DNA of 64,000 nt from Amaranthus tricolor (lineage: Eukaryota > Streptophyta > Magnoliopsida > Caryophyllales > Amaranthaceae), in NCBI RefSeq assembly GCF_026212465.1, contig NC_080058.1:5746001-5810000 (forward strand). Direction: 5' to 3'. The notes below the pieces were generated by a model, which was not told where the DNA came from, ran no database searches, and saw only the letters and a program-made list of their open reading frames with translations. A program made the position numbers and the translations under genes. The stretch's first letter is position 1. Each line of letters begins with the position of its first letter. Below, in pieces: positions 50,419 through 60,200 of this stretch.

Positions 50419-50502
50419 TCAACGCTGAACTAAGCGATCAAGAAGAATACCAATAGCTTCTTTTTTGTTATCCGGCTTTATGTCAAAACAAGCTCGCAGC
50501 AT
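50419..50502 (-). other. Short open frame in 3' flank of the DUF3531 gene
   Basis: Begins MLRACFDIKPDNKKEAIGIL and runs 27 codons to a TGA. The frame is open for another 16 codons upstream, with LDWLIRRLHD. Its composition is more protein-like than the AT-biased frames around it. It sits 150 bp past the DUF3531 stop, so it is probably in the 3' UTR or a leftover of an old exon. I do not recognise it. Confidence 0.25.
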
Positions 50503-50654
50503 GTCATGCAGTCTTCGAATTAACCAATCCAATTCTAGAACTCCCTACTCAAATGGCGAAGTTCCAACTGCAATGGGCTTATACTTCCCTCACTTATAAG
50601 ATAAGCTGTTATCAAACTCCTTCGAGTCTCTTTGAAATACGATAAATATGTGTT

Positions 50655-53600
50655 TTAAATCTTGTGTACACTGCAGCCAGGATCTTCTACCGTCAAGCTT
50701 TCCTTCCAATGCTCGAGTTCAGATCCTCCAAACACAACCTGTTTTATGCCCACAAAACTGCCCACATGCGCACCAACCATAAAATGTTATGCTACATACT
50801 TGATTACACCCTAGAACGACGGGGCTAAGGAGGTACAACCCTACTGAAAGTGACTCACTGATGGTCATGGGTCTAGGACCCTATTGGATTCGTCCCTTTT
50901 TAAGGGTCTGGATCTAATTTTTTGAGATTGTCAGATCTGGATTGGAACTGAATTTAAAAAATAATTGATGGGTCTGAGTCCGAGTCCAAACCCTCTCACA
51001 AAAACATATCTAAATAAAAACTTTAAGCTTCGCTCTGAATCAAATTATCAACATCATACCCAGTATATCCCTTTCATATAAGCTATTATCAGGGTCTGGG
51101 GAGAGTTGGATGACACCAGACTATACCCTAATCATCAACAGAAGTAAGGAAATTGTAGTCAGTGAGACCCTCGGCTGAGAATGACCTGCATATATTAATT
51201 TTTTCCATTTATCCACTTCTATTTATTGAATTCTCATTTGCTGTACTTTTACACACAAATATTATCCCTCACAGACTTCCAAGATACACATTTAAATGTT
51301 CAAATGGATCACAATCATCAAATTATATCGGGAAACCATAGAGAATATCCACTCAGTACTCCAAGTCTCCAACTAAACACAAAATTAAACCCTCAAAAAA
51401 AGAAGCTTCGAAAAGAAGGTATAGAAAGCATAAGAAATTGAAAACTTACTCGGAGCTTATCTGTGTCAAAGCATTCAGTAAGACATCCAGAAGCAGTAAT
51501 TCACTAGTCCCAATATCAACCCTAGAAAAAAAGAGGAATTAGAAAGTTTTGCATTCTGATGCACTAATCAAGCATAATCACATTCCAAAAGTCCTTACCA
51601 TATCCGTGCCAAATTGTCTTGAATTTCCAGGTCTCCTATGTTATAAAATGTGGTTGGTTCAACATTTGCTCCTTGAATAGCATCATAACTTGGTCTTTTT
51701 TCTGATGAAGATTGTGATAACTACAAACGAAAGAAAAGCTTTAGCTTTGAATGATGTGCAAAAGGGATGTCGTGAAAGGGTTAAACTTAAAGTGTTCATT
51801 AGTTCTCGTTAAACCTCGGAAAGGATGCTTTATACAACAGAAGCATCTAACGGCTTAATCTTCATGTTGAACTGAATTGAACATGCAGATTAAACACACA
51901 TACTAGGGTGAGACTGTCTCACTTGTGAGATGCATCTTATTGGGCCGGTCCAATTGTATATTTCACAAATTAAAATGTCAATTTCAAGAGTAAAAAGACC
52001 AGTTTAAAAACTTAAAAAGACCAATTTCAAGGATTTGAAATTGACATTTTAATTCATGGAATTTGACAGTTTTAAGACTTAAAAGGTCAATTTCAATACT
52101 TAAAAAACCAATATTTAGGCTTAAAAGATCAATTGCAGGACATTAAATTCTCATTTCAACTTTAAAATAGGAAGACTTAAACATTAAAGTTAATATTAAA
52201 AACTTTGAAATTGACCTTTTAAGTCTTAAAATTGTTTAAGTGTTGAAATTGTCCTTTTAAGTATTAAAATTAGTATGACAGAATATTTTTAAAAAATTAT
52301 TGGGCTTGGCCAGTTGCACGCAGGCCGTCTCATAGGAGAGTAACTGCAGATTGCAGATTAAATTAAGAACTAATTTTTGGGTTCATATAGCTGACCAAAT
52401 ATTTTGGGATTAAGACTTTTCATTGTTGTTGAATTTCGTAAAGTTAAGTTCTGTTCCAAAAATAGCTCGCTCAAATCGATATAAAAACATGTGAAAGTAA
52501 ATATGCAAAGTGAACACCTTCAAGCCCGTTTCTCCCAAAAGATGAACAATACATCTAGCATGGAAACAACAAAAGTTCATGTATATGTGAAAAAGAATTT
52601 CTTAAGAGCTTGATTTCTGAATCAATATTTTGTAATTGGGATTTTCATAAGCCAATCATTCATAGAATCAGGCTGAGCAAGAACAACAGAAGTTTAGGAA
52701 GCTAAATAATTTACAGTATTGGCATGTGTATCCATGCATCTCAGAACAGTAGACCTCCGAGGTTGCATAATCACATATAGAAGCTATATTACTCGTTTGC
52801 TTCACATAAGCCTGTCCGATCCTTGACGCTCGGACATTGGTATGGCACTTAGGCACTTCATTTTAGGGGTAATATTGAATATTTAGACGTATCCAACACT
52901 TGGACATGTACTAGTATCCGACATCAGTACACGAGTCCAAGTAACATAGTATAGAAGTATAATCAGGTTATTGATGAAACGAGGAATACAATGAACTATA
53001 AAATCAAATCATCAACTACAATTGCAAAGGTATTATATTATCTCAAACATCACTTTTGGATCACAGTTAAGAAGAAATGTATTTCTACCTGCATATTTAG
53101 TGAGTTGCAGCCACCAAGCCGTCCAATGATGTGCCATGACCGAATCACCTGTCAGAAACCAAGAGCAACACCCATGATATTTTGATTCATTCAAGTACAA
53201 AAAACAGCATATACTGATTTCTCAAGAAGGTCACTTACATCACAAAGCAAAGTAACATCTTTCTGCAGGGGAGGATTATAAAATTCAAACCATATATAAG
53301 AATTTGAGAATTCAAATCTGCCAACCACCAAAAAAGCAATAATGAATAAATTTTAAAACTAATCACTTATAAGAAATAATTCAGGTAGGAACAGAAGCTT
53401 AATAGCTAATCCCGGACTCAAAAGCAGAGAATTGGAAAGCAAGATTAGCAATACTAATCCAGCACTAAGAGTTGTCTATACGACTAGATTGCATAATCTT
53501 GCAAACCATCAAAAGACTTGCATAATCTTGCAAACCATCAAAAGACTAACCAAGTATAGCATATGGAAGTCCTTAACTCTCCTACTACTCCTCCTGATCC

Positions 53601-55130
53601 GAGTGAAGTGAAAGCCAAAAGCAACTCAACTCCTATTTCAGAAGTCAGAACCATATCTCTAATCACTGCCTCACTGGCAAACATTTGTAATTTGCTACAG
53701 AGGGCTCACTGCATTGGGAGTAGAGGTGTGCATACGGGACATCGGACTAATTTCGGGTGAGGTATATCAGGTCGGTTTGAAATTGGGTCTTGTTTTCATA
53801 TTGTTTTTTACATAATTGTAAATCATTTTTGAAGTCGGGTCAAATCGGATTCGGTTATAAGGTCGGGTAAATTTCAGATCATTGGATCTATTTTGAACAC
53901 CTCTAATTGGGAGACAGAGGCCGGACAAGCGCTTTAAATCTCACTCGTAACGGATTACATAATGATTATTTTACAGTCCATGCATTGGAATAAAATCAAT
54001 GACAAAAGACCGTTGTAAAGCAGGTGTTTCCAAGCAATGATAGTTGCTTGAACTTACTTGTTGAATGTAACTTTCATGGGTAAGCCAGAACCCGTTTTTG
54101 GTTGCAGTACCTTGTTCCTCTTCTTCCTCAACCTTTCCTCCATCTGAAATTACACTTAATCACTTAGAACATTGCATCACATAACAAACCTAAAACTATG
54201 GGGGTGTTTGGCAAACAGCTGATAGCTGGTAGCCGATTACATTGACTGATTTGACCAACTGTATTGACGAGCAACTTGTTCAAAAACAGTTTATTCATAA
54301 CAATAAGCTGTTTCAACAAGCTAATTTACCAAACACTAGTATTGGATGGTTTGATCACCAAACCCTCCATTTGTATCAAAATAAGCTAGATTGGCAATAA
54401 GTTATTTTGCCAAACGGCTTATGTCTTCTTATCAATAGATACAACATTTCTCACAACTAGAGAAACACAAAATCACTTTCTTATAAAATGATTAGTAACT
54501 AAGTTTATCAAACTTTTCATTCCACCTTACGTATACGCGAGACATGATCAACTCTCTGACATGAGTAATTGAGTATGTACTTTTATGCTTTTCATTTTGG
54601 AAACTTTTCACACATTAGCCTAGTTAAACATTTCACAACATACATATACCCCATCCAAAACAAGTACATGAGTCCAAGTAACATAGACTAATCGAACAAT
54701 AAACCGTGCACGTAAAAGGAAACTAGGAAATACATCTTACTTTGGAGCGAGCTTTATCCGGGTCATCTAAACAACTTCCAAGAATTTCAGCAAATTCTGG
54801 GTCTCTATCATAATCTTTATCTTCTCCTTTTTCCCTAAACCTCCTCTGAGGTCCATCAAGCTCCTCCTCATCTTGTAACTCACTATCCAAGGCCTCAAAT
54901 GCACTTTCAGAAATTTGTGCCCTCTGGCTTAGTTGCTGTATACCATGTTTATAACTTTTCTTGAAAAAGACATTAAAACCCCAATTTTTTCTGGGTTTTG
55001 AGAGATTCAAATTAGTATATACAAGGGTTGGGAAAAGGGTGAAATTAGTGTGATGAGTAAAGGTTAAACTCTCAGCAAGCTTGGCTTGTTCAAATAGGCC
55101 ACAACCAGTGTACAAAGTCAGCATCTTCAT
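50655..55130 (-). CDS. DUF3531 family protein, probably plastid
   Basis: Seven coding exons in 5'-3' order: 55130-54741, 54143-54058, 53317-53239, 53148-53089, 51720-51599, 51521-51450, 50757-50655. They sum to 912 nt, 303 residues, phases consistent. A non-coding leader exon probably lies right of 55431, joined by an intron at 55430-55150. The first about 50 residues are basic and Ser/Thr-rich, compatible with a transit peptide. An acidic stretch (about 78-128, with DPEFAEILGSCLDDPDKA) precedes the conserved DUF3531 core: YIWFEFYNPP, SWHIIGRLGGCNSLNMQ, LARIWVDIGTSE and the end VGIKQVVFGGSELEHWKESL. The family occurs in plants and cyanobacteria and its biochemical role is not established. The penultimate coding exon must use the GTAAGT donor just before an in-frame TAA; skipping it would end the protein at SSE. 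Confidence 0.9.
51895..52352. mobile_element. Mutator-like MITE in DUF3531 intron 4
   Basis: Flanked by the 10-bp direct repeat GCAGATTAAA (51885-51894, 52353-52362). The left end has GGGTGAGACTGTCTCACTTG and the right end the inverse GTCTCATAGGAGAGTAACTG. The interior is a run of diverged units around CTTAAAAGGTCAATTTCAA in both orientations. It appears related to the nested element at 6814-6965, which shares CACA-starting ends and GTCTC words. Confidence 0.6.
53721..53905. mobile_element. hAT-like MITE with perfect 8-bp duplication
   Basis: 185 bp, starting TAGAGGTGTGCATACGGG and ending TTTTGAACACCTCTA. It is flanked by identical ATTGGGAG at 53713-53720 and 53906-53913. The interior carries GGTCGGGT words as in the MITE at 6684-7192, so the two belong to one family. 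The intact duplication indicates a fairly recent insertion in DUF3531 intron 2. Confidence 0.85.
54205..54420. mobile_element. MITE-like element in DUF3531 intron 1
   Basis: The left end GGGTGTTTGGCAAACAGCTG and the right end AAGTTATTTTGCCAAACGGC are inverted partners. Words such as GATAGCTGGTAGC and CAATAAGCTGTTTCAACAAG resemble the sequence near 2160-2350 in reverse. Exact ends and duplication are not resolved. Confidence 0.45.
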
Positions 55131-55149
55131 ATAAAGTTTTAGGTCAAAT

Positions 55150-55490
55150 CTGCCATTACAAACATTAATAAATGTTCTTTATCAAACAAAATCAAAAACA
55201 GAAAAAACCCAATTCTAAATTTTAATCTTAAAATTAGGTGCAATTGGGAAAATTCTAAGCTTTATAATATCACTCTAATTAAACTAAAACTGTGCAGATG
55301 GAAAATAAAACATGGAAATATACAGAAATTGGACTACCCAAATTGAAAGAGTGATAAATTATGCAGTAAGGATAAGAAACCAGAATTACAGTAACCAAAT
55401 TCAGAGGTAAAGAAGTGAACAAGGACGTACCTTTGGGTTTTGCGGATGCAGGAAAATGGGAGTGAGCGACTAACGAAAGAAAGTACGTAG
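55150..55490 (-). other. 5' leader intron and leader exon of the DUF3531 gene
   Basis: On the minus strand a leader ending GCAAAACCCAAAG meets a GTACGTCC donor at 55430. TTTGTAATGGCAG at 55163-55150 is a good acceptor 20 bases before the ATG. This gives a 281-bp intron in the 5' UTR. The transcription start is not determined. Confidence 0.55.
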
Positions 55491-55975
55491 GATGCCAAAA
55501 ATATTAACCACCCGTTTGGTTAATTGGCAGTAATATAATGATTTATAGTGTAAATAGTGATGATATATATCAGTCATTCACATAATAATGAAAGTTTAAT
55601 AAAAATTTTGTTCACAATTTTTCATAACCACCTAATAACACATATTCAAGGCTCGATATCTTTATTTGAGTTTAGTTCCTTGATTTGACTTGGGTTATTT
55701 ATTTTGAAATTAGGTCAAAATCAAATTGATTACAATGTTAGATAAATGTCATGTCATCGAATTTCTTGTTGTTTTTAGTGAGAGTCTATTGTTTTCTATC
55801 GGTTTTAAATTTTAACTCCATATTCAACTAAAACTTAAAAAACTTTTGATCCCCGTTCACATACAAACTAACTTTTAAATTCATTATAATTTTTGCATAT
55901 TTTATATTAGTAAGAAAAATATATATTGACTTATTTGTGAAGCCCAAGGACTTAAAACTAATCATTAGTCGTTTT

Positions 55976-56378
55976 GAGAAAATTTGAAATCTTTAAGTCA
56001 AAAAATCAAAAAAATAAATCAAATAATCCAACTTTTAAACTTGTTCTAAAAGTAAGCGTGAAATTTCTAAATCTGAGGTTTGGGGCTGTTCGCAGTTAGT
56101 AACTGCGAACAGGTCAAAAAAGACAAAAATAGCTATTTGACTTGTTTTGACCTGTTCGCAGTTACAGCATGCTCCACAAAAACAGGTCAAATAGCTGTTC
56201 GCAGTTAGTAACTGCGAACAACTATTTTTGTCTTTTTTGACCTGTTCGCAGTTACTAACTGCGAACAGCCCGAAACTTCAGGTTTGACAATTTCACGCTT
56301 ACTTTTGAAATAAATTTGAAAGTTGAATTATTTGGTTTATTTTTTTGATTTTTTAACTTAAAGATTTCAAATTTTCTC
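55976..56378. mobile_element. 403-bp palindromic foldback element
   Basis: The two halves are inverted copies of about 155 bp or more. The left arm starts GAGAAAATTTGAAATCTTTAAG and the right arm is its near-exact inverse at 56378. GTTTT flanks both ends (55971-55975, 56379-56383), a 5-bp duplication. Inside are copies of a 27-bp perfect palindrome (arms CTGTTCGCAGTTA around a central G) at 56086-56112, 56195-56220 (one base short) and 56242-56268, plus a half copy at 56152-56165. No coding capacity. Confidence 0.8.
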
Positions 56379-56383
56379 GTTTT

Positions 56384-56479
56384 GATAGTGTCTCCCTCAA
56401 GCTTTACTTTAGTGTAACCCAATCTCATTGCCAATTCCACACCCAACAGGGCTGCCGCACATTCGCTAACAAAATAATT
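56384..56479 (-). mobile_element. RNase H-like (RVT_3) retroelement fragment
   Basis: The minus strand reads ECAAALLGVELAMRLGYTKV followed by KLEGDTIK, the central RVT_3 motif (acidic residue, Ala-rich helix, then EGD). It abuts the foldback element on its left, and the rest of the domain is not recognisable beyond it. The fragment is too short to be a gene. Confidence 0.7.
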
Positions 56480-57203
56480 CAAACCAAATAAGCATTTATT
56501 TAATTTAATAGTTTAAATACTAAATAAAATCATTAAAATAATAGTATGATTTTAAGCATTAATATTATTAATTAATTTTGATAATCTTAGTTTAAACAGT
56601 AACCAAGAAGCTTAAAAATTGCGCATCAAATTATATTTGTTGTATTTAGCCTAGTTAATTGGTAATATGAGCACTTTTACACATTAAGGTGCAAGATAAT
56701 TTTTTTAATTATAGTTCATTACATTATTTCCTTGTTCATGTTTTAGCCTAAATATTTATTTTACTTGGTCTTATATCTTTTTTGCTTGCCTAACTTTACT
56801 TTTCTTTATGGCGATCAACGGACTCTTTGACCGCATACTCCTTTATGGTATAGTTTGTCGTTTTCTATCCCTCCTTACATTCTGATCATAGTTTTTATGA
56901 ACAAAATACCCTATTTATGATGATGAGTTCATTACAATCATGTTGTTGATGAAGTATAATAAGTAATGATGTTTGAATTCCACTTTTTAGGCACTAATTA
57001 GTTATTGATCAAAATATATTGTGCATTAGATTGATTATGAATTTATGATCAATTGATCATTGATGTGAAAGGACAATAATGGACAGAGAAATTAGGTTAG
57101 TCTCAAGAACAAAAATCTAATAGTGTTACAATATAAACATTATTAGGTACAAGTAAATCCTAATAACACATTCTGGATAGAAGCATGAATGTACAAAAAT
57201 CCT
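56480..57203. other. Intergenic AT-rich DNA; 3' flank of Y3IP1
   Basis: No open frame or repeat of note. Bases below 57204 should hold the 3' UTR of the minus-strand Y3IP1 gene. Confidence 0.5.
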
Positions 57204-60200
57204 CTATTGTAGGGAGTTGTAGAATAATATCAACACAACTGATATCCCAATAATGACCGGAAACGCTGTGACGAGGTACAATGCTCCGTATCCCTGAATT
57301 TCAAAAAAAAAAAACCCGAAACTGTCAGTGTTTACGGAAGTACCCTACCCTACGAAACGAGGCATTTTACTTCAAGAATAGGATGCCGCTAGAGCATTTT
57401 CGTAAAACATGTAAAAGCAGCATACCACTGCAGGAGGCACATCAGTCTCATCACTGGTTTCTTCTGCCTCAATATCAGCAGCTGAATCCCAGTCAACACT
57501 CAGCCTCTTTGCAGCTACTTTAGGATCAATGCCAGTATCGGTTGCTTTTGCATAGAGGGATTTGGTTTTTGTTGTTTTCTTCGGAGCTTCAGCCTGTAAC
57601 CAAGAAAATCCAAGAGTGCACCTCAATGAAAAGCTGATGCCTTTAAAAGGGCATTTGGTTTAGGGAAACAACATCAAAAAATAGATAACAATATCATTAT
57701 GCTGGCCTGTTTTTAAGTGAGTGTTAAATACACAAATAATGAGCCGAGCCTTGTGCAGAACGTGGACTGGAAGAGTATCCTATCGGCAAATGGCATGCAT
57801 AAAAGTTGAATTTCCTAAAGAAAGGCTTAGTCCATGGACTATTAATTCTTTAGTGGTTCATACTGTAAGCAATATGCACCAAGCTCATGCAGTGGGTTGA
57901 ATCTTCCATGTTTCTGATTGCACCCGAAGATACAAGAGCGGACAACGGTAGAAGGGACAAACAGGCTTTTCACAGAAGTAAGCATAGTCAGAGTAGTTCT
58001 AGTAAATTCATTTTGTCCTTTTTAAATAGCGAGAGCCGAGTACATGTTTTTAATCAAACTTCCAGCATTTGTAACTAGAGGAAGTTGCATTTTTTTAACC
58101 AAAAGAAATCTCCTATATGGTAATTTCTATCCTGCAACTTTGCACACTATATGCAACAACATTCCATTACTTCAATGTTATTGAGTGACTCCCACCAAAG
58201 AAGTTGGATGTCCTATGTACGCAACCTTACTGTCATCTATAACTTGCGAGTACTAATTTCACTTCATAGTGTAAGCTATTTGCAGCAAGCTCATGCAGTG
58301 GATTGAATCTTCCATGTTTCTGATTGATGTGGAAAATACACGAGCGGACAACATAAGGGACAAACAGGCATTTCACAGGTGCAAGCATAGTCGTATTTCT
58401 CGTAAATGCATATTAAATAGCGAGAGCATATTTTATAATCAAACTTCCAACATTTTGTAAACTATCAGAAGATTCAATTTTTATACTGAAAGAAATCTCC
58501 TGCATGGTACTCCTACCCAGCAAGTTTGCATACAATGTAATGCAACAACATTCTATTACTTCAATTCTATTAAGTGGCTCCCACCTAGGAAGAAGTTGAA
58601 ATTTTCAATACATGCAACCTTACAGTTGTGTATAACTTGCAAGTTGTGATTTCACTTCACCAGATCTACAAACTTGGACAAAATTTTAAAGAACTTGAAA
58701 TGACAATGTTACCTCCAAATTTGGCCAGTTAATCATCTCCTCTGCAAGCATGCGTAGGGCAATACGATTTTGTGGAACTTTTCCCTCGTTCACCTGTAAT
58801 GACATCATACATTCCATCAAAGACTGTCATACAAACGATAAGTTGACTCCTGACTTCAAAGAAGCTAAAAACCGACAAGTATTAGCCATTCCTTAAAAAT
58901 GTGGCAACATCACATCCATAGAGCACAAAATCTTCTATAAAAAAGCATTTGTTCAACCATGGACATGGTTGAACTTGAATATTCTCCTATGAAAAATCTT
59001 GAGCATCCACATTTCACCGAAACAATAAGTACAAAGATTGATAGTTATAAAAGAATATCCGGTGAATGGTAATATTTTCAAATTAGAAAAATGGTACCGC
59101 TGTTTACAGGATGATTCAGGCACTGGTTCTTCATTACTTTAGACTGATTAGATTTTCATATCAAGCATCTTCTCCTTTGTATCAACAAGAGGATCAAAAC
59201 AAATCATAGCAAACTAATACTTGGTTTGTAGTTTCTGTATCGTACTTCTATATCATGTATAGATATAATCACAGTAGGTATAGTTCATTTCTTGAGTGAT
59301 GACTTGTGTTACAAGTCCTACTAGTGTCATACCACAGCAATAACAAAAGGTTCTTGTTTTTTCGAAGAAAATAGGTCTAAGGAAACAAGACATGTATCCA
59401 ACAATTTTTTCAATCATTTGCATAGAACAACTTTTTCAGATCTAGTGTGAGAACATAAAATATACAATTCATCTTGGTGATACTCTAATTGAGAGTTGAG
59501 GCATCTGAAAGCGCTGTCTCACTGGAGCGTTTGGCTTAGGAGTAGAGTAATGCAGTTGCATGTTACACCTTCTATTAAGGACACTAGGTAAGCATAGTAT
59601 CAAATTTCTAAAACTCAAGTTCAGGAACTGATGCTCACTTTTCAAGCACTAATATTTAGGCTGGAAAGGTATTGGACTCTGCGGAGCATCAGAACAATTC
59701 CTTATGCTGCTTCTGACAGCATTGAAAGTTCATTAAAGTAGGCATATGGTTCCTACAATATGCTTCTAATAAGTTTAAGCAAAGTGTTTTCCAGAGTAAT
59801 GATTACTCCCTAACTAACATAACATACCTTACAGTTAACTACTGTAACTAATACATAGGTTCATGTAGCTGACTCCAAACTTTTTGGATTAAGGCTCTAG
59901 CATTGTTATATGAACTTATAGGATAACAATGCTGAAGATGCTCCACAGAACTGGTTGGGGAGGGGGAATTAGGTTTCTTTAGCTCCTTAAGAATCTGGTA
60001 CTGATAAGCAAGATTACCATTGATCACTACCTACCTGTAGTCTGCATATTAGACTATTTCTCAGCTCGATGGTGCAACTATCCATTCCATGGAAGCAGAT
60101 GCTTGCGTACACAATCTTTTATAAGAATAAGAATTACTGTCTCAGGTTTCTCCCAGGAAGAAATTTTCAAAAGAAAACTGAAATATAATTAACCAAATAA

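Noticed and set aside
56086..56268. CRISPR-like reading of the repeated palindromes in the foldback element
   Set aside because: Only about 3.5 copies, irregular spacing, mirrored arrangement within a MITE, in a plant nuclear genome.
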